In this document: positions 56,351-64,000 of the stretch, piece after piece
How the letters are laid out: each line of letters opens with the position of its first letter
How positions within the stretch are numbered: position 1 is the first letter of the stretch
Assembly: GCF_034377285.1 (NCBI RefSeq)
Contig: NZ_CP139715.1
Location: 2,588,001-2,652,000 of the forward strand
Direction of reading: 5' to 3'
Source of the DNA: Thalassobaculum sp. OXR-137
GTDB lineage: Bacteria > Pseudomonadota > Alphaproteobacteria > Thalassobaculales > Thalassobaculaceae
Length of the DNA stretch: 64,000 nucleotides
The notes under the pieces: generated by a model
The model's input: the letters and a program-made list of their open reading frames with translations, nothing else
Told to the model about the DNA's origin: nothing
Databases searched by the model: none
Made by a program: the position numbers and the translations under genes

Positions 56351-57298
56351 CTACGCCGCTTCGGCCCCGTAATACGTCGTGACCACATGGGTCGCCTGGG
56401 CGAAGAACAGCCAGCGCTCGACCGCCACGCCCAGGGTGCCGATCACGGCAGCCAGCAGGGCCGGGATCCAGCCGCCGGCGGTCGCCATGATGCCCGCCAC
56501 CATCAGCAGGGCGAAGGGCACCACCACACCGGCCACGGCGGCGATCATCCGCAGCTTGTGCACGTGCTTGCGGGCGACCCGGTACCCCATCTCGCGCATC
56601 ACGAAGTTCTTCGAGGTGGACGGCGCGTCCAGCATCCGCACCTTGCCCAGATGGCCGAGCCCGGTGGCCGTGCCCGCCGTGGTGACCGGGGCGTCGGTGT
56701 CGATCCGCGACCAGTAGGTCCATTTCACCGCGGCGGCGGCCGAGCCGGCGATGATGGTGGCCCAGATCAGGAGCCCTGCATCGCCGCCGAAGCCGCAGAC
56801 CAATACCGCCATCCACAGGCCCCCGGTATAGAGCGCGAACAGCAGGTAGCCGGGGAGCACCAGCGGGTGGTGCCACTGGCGGATGGTCCGCAGCGAGGCG
56901 TAGATCATGCCGGTGCAGACCACCGTCACGGCGGCCCCGGCGCTGGCCAGGATGCCGAACACGCCCCAGAATCCGCGGGCATCCTCGAACACGATCCAGC
57001 CGAGCGCGAAGATCAGCGCCGGCAGGTAGGTGACGACCGCGGCCATGCCCTCGCGCGACAGCCAGGACGAGCGCCACTGGGACATCGCCCGCCAGGCCCG
57101 CTCGGGATGGCCGAGATGGAAGGTGGAGGCGAGCAGGCCGGCCGTGATCAGTCCCAGCGCCAGGGCGAAGCCGATCAGGCCGGACCACAGTCCGGCGGGC
57201 ATCAGCCCGGCGGCCCCGGCCAGCCCCATGAGGAACAGCAGCCCGTAGCCGGCGCCCGACGCGGTGGTGAAGAAGATGACGGAGGAGGCGGGATGCAT
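56351..57298 (-). CDS. soeC: Sulfite dehydrogenase membrane anchor SoeC (DmsC family)
   Basis: A 315-residue DmsC/NrfD-type integral membrane protein with eight or so helices, for example YGLLFLMGLAGAAGLMPAGL near the start and PALLAAVIGTLGVAVERWLFFAQ near the end. It anchors the SoeAB catalytic part and passes electrons to quinone. The ATG at 57298 is inside the long open frame and is the family start. It lies 14 bases after soeB, the last gene of the three-gene set. Confidence 0.82.
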   Translation of the reverse strand: MHPASSVIFFTTASGAGYGLLFLMGLAGAAGLMPAGLWSGLIGFALALGLITAGLLASTFHLGHPERAWRAMSQWRSSWLSREGMAAVVTYLPALIFALGWIVFEDARGFWGVFGILASAGAAVTVVCTGMIYASLRTIRQWHHPLVLPGYLLFALYTGGLWMAVLVCGFGGDAGLLIWATIIAGSAAAAVKWTYWSRIDTDAPVTTAGTATGLGHLGKVRMLDAPSTSKNFVMREMGYRVARKHVHKLRMIAAVAGVVVPFALLMVAGIMATAGGWIPALLAAVIGTLGVAVERWLFFAQATHVVTTYYGAEAA

Positions 57299-57312
57299 CT
57301 CGGTCTCCTCCC

Positions 57313-58113
57313 TCAGCGCGACAGCATGGCGTCGACCCACGCCAGGAAGCCGTTGCCTCCGGCGTTGGACGGCACCGCATCGGCGGCCTCGGCTGCCAGC
57401 GCTTCCAGCTTCGTCGGCGCGCCGGTATCGCCGGCAGTGTTCTTGCGCGGGCGCGGCGGCAGGTACTTGTTGGTCGGCTTGTAGCCCATCTCCGGCATCA
57501 GGTCGTAGCCGCCGCGCTCCGACACCATCTTGGAGACCGCGCTGCCGGGATCGCCGAGATCGCCGAAATGCCGCGCGCTGGCGGGGCAGGTCGAGACGCA
57601 GGCCGGCACCCGGTCCACCTCTTCCAGATTCTCGTTGTAGATCTTGTCGATGCACAGGGTGCACTTCTTCATCACCCCGTCGGTGTAGTCGTATTCGCGC
57701 GCGCCGTACGGACAGGCCCAGGAGCACAGCTTGCAGCCGATGCAGGTGTCCGGATTGACCAGGACGATGCCGTCCTCCTCGCGCTTGTAGCTGGCGCCGG
57801 TCGGGCAGACGGTGACGCAGGCCGGCTCCTCGCAATGCAGGCAGGAGCGCGGGAAGTGGACGGTGCGGCTCTCCGGCGCGTCGCCGACCTCGTAGGTGTG
57901 GACCCGGTTGAACCACACGCCCCAGGCGCCGGCATCGTCGCCGTCGGTGCTCTCGGTGCCGGAATAGGCGTTCCAGTCGGTCATCGGCGCGGAGTGACCG
58001 CCCGAGTTCCATTCCTTGCAGTTCACCGCACAGGCATGGCAGCCCACGCAGATGTCCAGGTCGATGACGAGGCCGAGCTTCTTGGTCGGCGCCTTGGTGG
58101 GAAGCGAGGTCAT
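57313..58113 (-). CDS. soeB: Sulfite dehydrogenase iron-sulfur subunit SoeB
   Basis: A 266-residue ferredoxin-like electron-transfer subunit with four cysteine groups for four [4Fe-4S] clusters: CVGCHACAVNCKEW, CLHCEEPACVTVCPTGA, CIGCKLCSWACPYGA and CTLCIDKI with PACVSTCPASA. The layout is that of DmsB/SoeB. An Ala/Pro-rich C-terminal extension (about 220-266) follows. The ATG at 58113 overlaps the soeA stop by four bases. Confidence 0.85.
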   Translation of the reverse strand: MTSLPTKAPTKKLGLVIDLDICVGCHACAVNCKEWNSGGHSAPMTDWNAYSGTESTDGDDAGAWGVWFNRVHTYEVGDAPESRTVHFPRSCLHCEEPACVTVCPTGASYKREEDGIVLVNPDTCIGCKLCSWACPYGAREYDYTDGVMKKCTLCIDKIYNENLEEVDRVPACVSTCPASARHFGDLGDPGSAVSKMVSERGGYDLMPEMGYKPTNKYLPPRPRKNTAGDTGAPTKLEALAAEAADAVPSNAGGNGFLAWVDAMLSR

Positions 58114-61007
58114 TCCGCAGCCTCCCCGTCGATCTTGGCCCCATAGCGCAGGGTCCTGGGGCCGGTCTTGCCGCCCGGCGGCTTGGGCAGCGGGGCGAAG
58201 CGCGGTTCGGCCTCGGTGCCGGGCGCGTCGGCCTCGGCCCGCTCGATGCGGACCCGCAGGTCGTACCAGGCGGCCTGGCCGGTGACCGGGTCGGCATTGG
58301 CATAGCGATAGCCGCCGCCCTTCGGCGGCAGCAGTTCGGAGATCAGGTGGTTCAGCAGGAAGCCCTTGGTCGCCTCCGGCGCCTTGGGGTCGAGGCCCCA
58401 GGCCCCCTTGCGCTTGCCGATGGCGTTCCAGGTCCATACCGTGTCCGGGTTCACCCCTTCCATGAGTTGGACCTGGGCCTTGATGCAGCCGTGGTGGGAG
58501 GTGACATGGACCCAGTCGTCCTCGCCGATGCCGAGCTGTTCGGCGCGCTGGCGGCTCATGTAGAGCTTGTTGAGCCCGTGGATCTGCCGCAGCCAGGCGT
58601 TCATCGAGCCCCAGGAGTGATACATGGCGGCCGGGCGCTGGGTGATGGCGTGCATAGGGAACTGGTCCAGCTCCTCGCCCAGGACCTCGCCTTCGAACGG
58701 CGCGTACCAGAAGGGCAGGGGGTCGAAATAGGTCTTCACCCGCTCGCGGTGATGTTCCGGCGGCACCACGTTGCCATGGCCCTCGGCGGCGAGGCGGAAG
58801 GTCTGCAGTGGCTCGGAGTAGATCTGGTGGATGATCGGGTTCGCCGCCCCGATCAGGCCGAGCGAGACCGCCTTCTCCAGATACTCCTTGTTGGCGTGCT
58901 TGAAGTAGCGTTCCGACGGCGCGAACTCGTGACGCCAGAAGCACTGGTTGTCGACGTAGCGCTGGAGCTGGTCCGGGTTCGGCTCGCCCTTGCCCTCCTT
59001 GGTGCCGTCGACACCGCGGAAGCCGGCCAGCGGGCCGACGCCCGGTGCGCGCTCGTGATTGGCCAGATAGTCGGGATAGCCGCCGGGGAACTTGGCGGAG
59101 CCGTCCTCCTTGGTCAGGCCGGGCAGGCCGAGGCGAACGCCGATCTCGATCAGCGCGTCCTGGAACGGGCGCACGTCGCGATCCGGCTTCACAACCGGCT
59201 GGCGGATCGAGTCCGCCGCCCCGTCGGCGTCGCAGATCGGTCGGTCGAGGAGGGAGATGCAGTCCCAGCGCTCGAGATACGTGGTGTCGGGCAGGATCAG
59301 GTCGGCATAGGCCACCATCTCCGAGGCGTAGGCGTCGGAGTAGATGATCTTCGGGATCTTGTACTCGCCGGTCTGCGGATCCTTGTCCGTCAGCATCTTC
59401 ATGGTGCCCGACGAGTTCATCGTCGAGTTCCAGCTCATGTTCGCCATGTACATGAACAGCACGTCGATCGGGTACGGATCGCCGGCCCAGGCGTTCTGGA
59501 TCACCATGTGCATCAGGCCGTGGGCGGCCACCGGCGCGTCCCAGGAATAGGCCTTGTCGATGCGCCGCGGGGTGCCGTCGGCCTCGACCAGCAGGTCTTC
59601 CGGCGAGGTCGGGAAGCCCAGCGGCGGGCCGGCCATCGGCTTGCCCGGCTCGACCTGTCCGGCCTTGCCCGCCGGCTTCAGGGGCGGCGGCACCGGGCGC
59701 GGGAAGGGCGGCTTGTAACGGAAGCCGCCGGGCGCGTCGATCGACCCCAGCAGAAGCTGCAGCAGGTGCAGCGCCCGGCAGGTGTGGAACCCATTGGAAT
59801 GGGCGGAGATGCCGCGCATGGCATGCATGGCGACCGGCCGGCCGATCATCTTCTCGTGGCGCCGCCCGGCCCAGTCGGTCCAGGGCTGGTCGATCACCAC
59901 CTCCTTCTCGAAGGCGGCATGGGCCAGCTCGGCGGCGAGGCGGCGGATGCGGTCGGCATCAAGGCCGCAGCGCTCGGCCACCGCGTCGGGCGCGTATTCG
60001 TCGGCGGTGTAGCGGTCGTAGAGCAGTTGGAAGGCCGGCACCGCCTTGCGGCCGTCGGCCAGCGTGTGCTCGCCGACCAGGGCCGGGGCGACGTCGGCCA
60101 GCATGGCGTTGGCGAGCGCAGTGGCCTTCTTGTCGAAGCACAGCGGCGCGCCGTCGGCGTCGCGGGCGAACAGGCCGTGGTCGGCCGCGCCCGGATCCTG
60201 GATCACCAGCCAGGGCGCGTTGGTGTAGCGCACCAGGTAGTCGAGATCGACGCGGCGTGCCTTCAGCAGCTCGTGCATCAGCGCCATGACGAACAGGCCG
60301 TCGGTGCCCGGGCGGATGCCGACCCACTCGTCGGCGATCGCGGAATAGCCGGTCTTCACCGGATTGACCGAGACGAACTTCGCACCCCGGGTCTTGATCT
60401 TGCCCAGCCCGGCTTTGATCGGGTTGCTGTCGTGATCCTCGGCGACGCCGAACATCATGAAGTATTCGGTATGCTCCCAGTCCGGCTCGCCGAACTCCCA
60501 GAACGAGCCGCCGATCGTATATAGGCCGGCCGCCGCCATGTTCACCGAACAGAATCCGCCGTGGGCGGCGTGGTTCGGGGTGCCGAACTGGCTCGCCCAC
60601 CATCCGGTCAGCGACTGCGACTGGTCGCGCCCGGTGAAGAAGGCCAGCTTGCGGGGATCTGTCTTGCGCACGTCGCCCAGCCATTCGGCCGCGGTCGACA
60701 GCGCCTCCTCCCACTCGATCTCCTTGAACTCGCCCGAGCCGCGCGGGCCGACCCGCTTCAGCGGCTTGGACAGCCGCGCCGGCGAGTAGTGCTGCATGAT
60801 CCCGGCGGATCCCTTGGCGCAGAGCACCCCCTTGTTCACGGGATGGTTCTTGTTGCCTTCGATGTATCGGATCCGCCCGTCCTTCAGGTGAACCTTGATG
60901 CCGCATCGGCAGGCGCACATGTAGCAGGTCGTATAGGAGACGGAATCCGAGACGACGGGCGAGGTTTCTACGACCTCGCGCACGGTCTCCAGGGGATTTG
61001 AGATCAT
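58110..61007 (-). CDS. soeA: Molybdopterin sulfite dehydrogenase catalytic subunit SoeA
   Basis: A 965-residue DMSO-reductase-family molybdenum enzyme. The N-terminal [4Fe-4S] motif is Cys28-x2-Cys31-x3-Cys35-x27-Cys63 in TTCYMCACRCGIKVH and GVLCAKG. The molybdopterin-binding regions (FFTGRDQSQS, MHAMRGISAHSNG, YADLILPDTTYLERWD) are present. There is no Tat signal peptide, so the enzyme faces the cytoplasm, as in SoeABC, which oxidises sulfite to sulfate and reduces quinone. The CYMCACRCG pattern matches SoeA rather than DmsA. The neighbouring TIGR02186 gene also points to sulfur metabolism. Polysulfide or other reductase function cannot be excluded without alignment. Confidence 0.8.
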   Translation of the reverse strand: MISNPLETVREVVETSPVVSDSVSYTTCYMCACRCGIKVHLKDGRIRYIEGNKNHPVNKGVLCAKGSAGIMQHYSPARLSKPLKRVGPRGSGEFKEIEWEEALSTAAEWLGDVRKTDPRKLAFFTGRDQSQSLTGWWASQFGTPNHAAHGGFCSVNMAAAGLYTIGGSFWEFGEPDWEHTEYFMMFGVAEDHDSNPIKAGLGKIKTRGAKFVSVNPVKTGYSAIADEWVGIRPGTDGLFVMALMHELLKARRVDLDYLVRYTNAPWLVIQDPGAADHGLFARDADGAPLCFDKKATALANAMLADVAPALVGEHTLADGRKAVPAFQLLYDRYTADEYAPDAVAERCGLDADRIRRLAAELAHAAFEKEVVIDQPWTDWAGRRHEKMIGRPVAMHAMRGISAHSNGFHTCRALHLLQLLLGSIDAPGGFRYKPPFPRPVPPPLKPAGKAGQVEPGKPMAGPPLGFPTSPEDLLVEADGTPRRIDKAYSWDAPVAAHGLMHMVIQNAWAGDPYPIDVLFMYMANMSWNSTMNSSGTMKMLTDKDPQTGEYKIPKIIYSDAYASEMVAYADLILPDTTYLERWDCISLLDRPICDADGAADSIRQPVVKPDRDVRPFQDALIEIGVRLGLPGLTKEDGSAKFPGGYPDYLANHERAPGVGPLAGFRGVDGTKEGKGEPNPDQLQRYVDNQCFWRHEFAPSERYFKHANKEYLEKAVSLGLIGAANPIIHQIYSEPLQTFRLAAEGHGNVVPPEHHRERVKTYFDPLPFWYAPFEGEVLGEELDQFPMHAITQRPAAMYHSWGSMNAWLRQIHGLNKLYMSRQRAEQLGIGEDDWVHVTSHHGCIKAQVQLMEGVNPDTVWTWNAIGKRKGAWGLDPKAPEATKGFLLNHLISELLPPKGGGYRYANADPVTGQAAWYDLRVRIERAEADAPGTEAEPRFAPLPKPPGGKTGPRTLRYGAKIDGEAAE

Positions 61008-61170
61008 TGCCTCTTCCGGGCTAAGACGAGCATGGTTCTCGGAGCATCGCAGTCCGCGATACGACCGGTCAAGCTGTGGCCCTTACCAAGACGTTGATGC
61101 GGAAGACTCCCGCGCCAGGATCGGGTGAGCCATGCCGGGCGATGCCCGGTGGAAGGCGGCGGACGCGCGG

Positions 61171-61644
61171 TCAGGTCAGCGCGTCGATCTCCGCGTCGGT
61201 CAGCGAGCCGGGAACGATGGTGATCGGGATGCGCAGCCGGGCGGCCGCCTTGGTCATCAGGTGGCTGACCAGGGGGCCGGGATTGTCGGATTTCGGGGCG
61301 GCCGCCAGCACGAGGATGGAGATCGTCGGCTCCTCCTCGATCAGCTTCAGCAGCTCGTCGCGGGCCGTCCCCTCGCGGATATAGACCACCGGAATCGATC
61401 CCGAGAGGTCGAGCACCTGCTGGCTGACCCGTTCGAGGAGGTGTTCGGCCTCCTGCCGCGCCTCTTCGCGCATCAGTTCGCCGACGCCCATCCAATGCTG
61501 GAATTCGACCGGCTCCACGGTGCGGAACAGTGCCACACGACCGCCGGTATGGCGGGCGCGCTGGCACGCGAAACGCAGCGCGACATTGAGTTCCTCGCTG
61601 TCGTCGACCACCACGAGGAATACGCGTTGACTGTCTTCCGTCAT
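61171..61644 (-). CDS. Universal stress protein family
   Basis: A 157-residue UspA-type protein with the alpha/beta fold VFLVVVDDSEELNVALRFACQRARHTGGRVALFR at the start and LLKLIEEEPTISILVLAAA further on. The C-terminal GxPITIVPG strand is present, but the ATP-binding GxxGxxGS loop is not clear, so nucleotide binding is doubtful. The ATG at 61644 is chosen because the upstream open frame reads into the next gene. It lies 34 bases after the TIGR02186 gene and 163 bases ahead of soeA, a likely sulfite-linked unit. A CCGGGC-GAT-GCCCGG hairpin (61135-61149) lies between. Confidence 0.85.
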   Translation of the reverse strand: MTEDSQRVFLVVVDDSEELNVALRFACQRARHTGGRVALFRTVEPVEFQHWMGVGELMREEARQEAEHLLERVSQQVLDLSGSIPVVYIREGTARDELLKLIEEEPTISILVLAAAPKSDNPGPLVSHLMTKAAARLRIPITIVPGSLTDAEIDALT

Positions 61645-61678
61645 GTCCGCTCGACCTTGACCCTGCCAGCCTGATCGC

Positions 61679-62434
61679 TCATCCGACCTTACGACCGATC
61701 CACGCCGCGAACCAGCCCGCAGCGATGGCGATGATGATCGCCAGCACACCATAGGCGGCGGAGTTGCCGTGTGCGAACAGGAAAATATCGGCGCCGATGC
61801 CGGTCTTCGACACGACCAGCGGCGTGGTCTGGGCATGCACCGCCGAGCCGTCGCGCAGGAAATAGACGGCGACCGTATAGGTGCCGGTCGCCACGTTGGC
61901 CGGCAGGTGGATGCGGGTGCGGAACAGCCGGTTCGACAGCACCGTGATCGGAAGCACCGACTCCGAATACAGGCCGGCGGCTTGCTTATTGCGGATCAGC
62001 CCGGCGCGGAAGATCGCTTCGGTGCCGGGATCCACGGCGGAATCGTCCGGACGCAGGTACAGGTTCTCGATCCCGATCTCCTGGCGCTGGCGGATGTCGG
62101 CGCTCGCCACGTTCTCCAGCGGTTCAGTGGACGCCACCGCATAGAAGGACGGCGCGTTGTCGAAGGTGACCGACTCCACGTTGGCCCAGATCCCCGCCAC
62201 CCGTTCCTTGCGCCGGACGGTGACGTCGCTGCGCGGACCGGTGACGGTCACCACGATCTCGCCTTCGCCTTCGACCGCGCCGAACAGCAGCACGTCGGCG
62301 CCGGTGAACCCGGTGGTGATGGCGATCAGATGCTCGCTGAGATCGGCGACGAGGTCCTGCTGCGCCCGGGCCGGCATGTCGCCGATCAGGCCGACCGCCA
62401 TCGCGAGCAGAAGGAGGAACCGCCCCGCCATCAT
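61679..62434 (-). CDS. TIGR02186 family (Alph_Pro_TM) membrane protein
   Basis: A 251-residue protein with an N-terminal signal peptide (about 1-24, FLLLLAMAVGLIGDMPARAQ), a periplasmic beta-rich domain (about 25-215) and one C-terminal membrane helix (about 225-245). This is the alphaproteobacterial TIGR02186 family of unknown biochemical role. Its genes are often found beside sulfite or sulfonate oxidation and TauE-type exporter genes. Here it is followed by a USP and soeABC. The ATG at 62434 has GGAAG eight bases upstream. Confidence 0.8.
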   Translation of the reverse strand: MMAGRFLLLLAMAVGLIGDMPARAQQDLVADLSEHLIAITTGFTGADVLLFGAVEGEGEIVVTVTGPRSDVTVRRKERVAGIWANVESVTFDNAPSFYAVASTEPLENVASADIRQRQEIGIENLYLRPDDSAVDPGTEAIFRAGLIRNKQAAGLYSESVLPITVLSNRLFRTRIHLPANVATGTYTVAVYFLRDGSAVHAQTTPLVVSKTGIGADIFLFAHGNSAAYGVLAIIIAIAAGWFAAWIGRKVG

Positions 62435-62749
62435 CAGGATCTTCCGCCCGCGCCGGGCAGGTTCGTCCTGGACGCCGCCAACCTGCCCGTCCCCGGATCG
62501 GGGAGCTCTGTCGCCGACGGCGCGGCGAGGGGCAGGGTAAGATGCATCAGGCGCCCGATCCGTGAAGGTCCGAAGTCCGACTGGCCGGCGGGCCATGTCT
62601 GTTAGGTCTGTCCGCCGGCATGAATGGGATCGCGCCCCACCGTGAATAACGGGGGGCGACGAAATATCCCTACACCCATACGGCGGATCTTGAAAGGTTT
62701 ATTTATTTGAGGGTCTTAGCTCGGTTGTATTCAGTCGAGACGTTTTTCC
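62435..62749. other. Gene-free 315-base gap with an AT-rich segment
   Basis: No convincing coding frame. The part nearest the TIGR02186 gene is GC-rich; 62660-62750 is strikingly AT-rich for this genome, with a TTTATTTATTTGAGG run near 62700. It probably holds the promoter of the TIGR02186-usp-soeABC set (minus strand) and the 3' end of the rhodanese transcript. No clear -35/-10 pair or terminator stem was found. Confidence 0.5.
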
Positions 62750-63076
62750 TCACTCGCCGGGCTCGACCGCATGGCCGGACTGCATCCAGGCCATGATGCC
62801 GCCCTGCAGCCGGTAGAACTGGCGGTCGCTGCCGCTGGCGATCATGCGGTCGGCGGCATGGCCGCAGCGCACGCCGCTCTTGCAGTGGAAGACGACCTTC
62901 TTGTCGGCCGGCAGCTCGACCGCGGCCGGGTCGAAGCCGGACAGCGGAATCAGCCGGGAGCCGGGGATGCGCGCCTGGGCGAATTCCGGCTCCTCGCGTA
63001 CGTCGATCAGCTCGACCGATCCGTCGGCGAGCCAGTCGGCCAGGGTGTCGGCATCGATGAATTCGGGCGTTGCCAT
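62750..63076 (-). CDS. Rhodanese-like sulfurtransferase
   Basis: A 108-residue single-domain rhodanese. The active-site loop HCKSGVRC holds catalytic Cys65; [23 protein letters not shown] is the typical first half. It transfers sulfane sulfur to thiol acceptors or cyanide. The ATG at 63076 is used because upstream frame residues look non-coding. It lies between the sulfite-oxidation genes and hutI, and a link to sulfur metabolism is possible but not proven. GlpE-like in size. Confidence 0.9.
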   Translation of the reverse strand: MATPEFIDADTLADWLADGSVELIDVREEPEFAQARIPGSRLIPLSGFDPAAVELPADKKVVFHCKSGVRCGHAADRMIASGSDRQFYRLQGGIMAWMQSGHAVEPGE

Positions 63077-63200
63077 GGGGCATTCCTCGTTGGGGGCGCG
63101 GTCGGCCCCATCCTGGCGCCGCCGCGCGGCCATCACAAGTCTTGGCAGTCGAGGGCCGGTCCCCTTAGGGTTCACGGGACCGGCTGTGGGGAGCTGCGCC

Positions 63201-64000
63201 ATGTGGGACGCATTGTGGACCGATATCGACATCGCGACCTGTGCCACGGCGGACGGTTACGGGCGGATCGACGACGGCGCGATCGCCGTGAAGGACGGGC
63301 AGATCGCCTGGATCGGACCGCGCTCGGCCCTGCCGGGTCCCGAAGAGGGGCTGGCCGCCGTCCGGTATAGCGGCGAGCGGAACTGGGTCACCCCCGCGCT
63401 GATCGATTGCCACACGCATCTGGTCTATGGCGGACAGCGCGCCGGAGAATTCGAGAAGCGGCTGGCGGGTGCCAGCTACGCCGAGATCTCCCGCGCTGGC
63501 GGCGGCATCCGGGCCACGGTGGCGGCGACCAGGGCGGCGAGCGAGGCGGACCTGCTGCGGTCGGCCTTGCGGCGGCTGGCGCCGCTGGTGGCCGAAGGGG
63601 TCACCGTCATCGAGATCAAGTCCGGATACGGTCTCGACCTGGATACCGAGCTAAAAATGCTGCGAGTCGCGCGGGCGATCGAGCGCGAGGCCCCGGTGGA
63701 GGTCATCACCACCTTCCTCGGCGCCCATGCGGTGCCGCCCGAATTCGACGGCGATGCGGACGACTATATCGACTTCGTCTGCGACGAGGTGCTGCCGGGG
63801 GCTGTAGAGCAGGGGCTGGTCGACCAGGTCGACGCCTTCTGCGAGACCATCGCCTTCTCCCCGGAGCAGGTGGCACGGGTGTTCGAGGCGGCCAGGCTGT
63901 TCAACCTGCCGGTCAAGCTGCATGCCGAACAGCTCAGCGACTATGGCGGGGCGGAACTGGCGGCGGAGGCGGGTGCGCTCTCGGCCGACCATCTGGAATA
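63201..64000 (+). CDS. hutI: Imidazolonepropionase HutI (3' end cut by window)
   Basis: The first 266 residues of a metal-dependent amidohydrolase of histidine breakdown, converting imidazolonepropionate to formiminoglutamate. The metal motif is [12 protein letters not shown] with His71 and His73, and [23 protein letters not shown] and [13 protein letters not shown] are typical. Nothing suggests a frameshift; it simply leaves the window at 64000. Other hut genes would be expected just beyond. It starts at ATG 63201, 124 bases from the divergent rhodanese gene. Confidence 0.94.
   Translation, partial: MWDALWTDIDIATCATADGYGRIDDGAIAVKDGQIAWIGPRSALPGPEEGLAAVRYSGERNWVTPALIDCHTHLVYGGQRAGEFEKRLAGASYAEISRAGGGIRATVAATRAASEADLLRSALRRLAPLVAEGVTVIEIKSGYGLDLDTELKMLRVARAIEREAPVEVITTFLGAHAVPPEFDGDADDYIDFVCDEVLPGAVEQGLVDQVDAFCETIAFSPEQVARVFEAARLFNLPVKLHAEQLSDYGGAELAAEAGALSADHLE

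Noticed and set aside
58347-60524. A 725-codon plus-strand frame inside soeA
   Set aside because: Antisense shadow; the minus-strand SoeA has intact cofactor motifs over the same bases.
56351-61007. Periplasmic DMSO reductase (DmsABC)
   Set aside because: The catalytic subunit has no Tat signal and its cysteine motif resembles SoeA; the sulfur-linked neighbours support sulfite oxidation.
61135-61149. Terminator between usp and soeA (CCGGGC-GAT-GCCCGG hairpin)
   Set aside because: The stem has only 6 bp and no U-run on either side; at most it is a processing hairpin.
63201-64000. hutI as a truncated pseudogene
   Set aside because: The frame is intact up to the last base and simply crosses the window edge.

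Overview
The window is a 64 kb piece of a high-GC alphaproteobacterial chromosome, most likely Rhodospirillales-like and probably marine or salt-tolerant. The placement rests on families largely confined to Alphaproteobacteria (DUF1465, DUF2842, DUF4164, the TIGR02186 membrane protein), on cysteine-free L31, on a ROSE-type thermometer in front of an Hsp20 gene, and on the zapA-6S RNA-5-formyl-THF cyclo-ligase order. The salt-tolerance inference comes from a glucosylglycerol gene set. Nearly all sequence is coding; no tRNA, rRNA, CRISPR array, transposase or prophage gene was seen.

Regions. 1-5 kb: recX, then argD-argF-hslO and a small lipoprotein. 4.6-5.7 kb: Hsp20 with an RpoH-type promoter and ROSE leader, then DUF1465. 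5.8-11.6 kb, minus strand: efp, an inositol monophosphatase, a three-gene envelope module (OmpA-like protein, MotA/TolQ-like channel, MotB-like coiled-coil protein) and rpmE. 12.2-16.9 kb, minus: tkt-gap-fba-thiE. 17.2-19.5 kb: DUF4164, zapA, 6S RNA, 5-formyl-THF cyclo-ligase, a YmdB-like phosphoesterase. 19.9-35.8 kb, plus: yebC, ruvCAB, the full tol-pal locus (ybgC-tolQRAB-pal-cpoB), tilS, ftsH, folP, glmM, thiD. This is a classic core block in which many genes overlap by 4-8 nt.

35.9-41.9 kb: gpsA, an HAD phosphatase and a GT20 synthase are coupled on the minus strand. Divergent from them is a GH13-like glucosylglycerol hydrolase. Together they would supply glycerol-3-phosphate, make glucosylglycerol and break it down, a complete compatible-solute cycle.

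41.9-53.7 kb is a cell-surface region: a B12-binding radical SAM protein, a 1182-residue fusion of sulfotransferase-like, coiled-coil and two GT2 domains, a type I secretion ABC transporter and adaptor, and pseC/pseB for the first steps of a pseudaminic-acid-type sugar. 53.8-64 kb: DUF2842, an MFS transporter, an unknown protein, then SoeABC-type cytoplasmic sulfite dehydrogenase with a USP and a TIGR02186 protein, a rhodanese, and hutI, which is cut by the window end.

The features most worth follow-up are the glucosylglycerol cycle, the giant sulfotransferase/glycosyltransferase fusion beside the secretion and sugar genes, the MotA/MotB-like envelope module, and the ROSE and 6S RNAs. No defence island or clearly unprecedented system was found.
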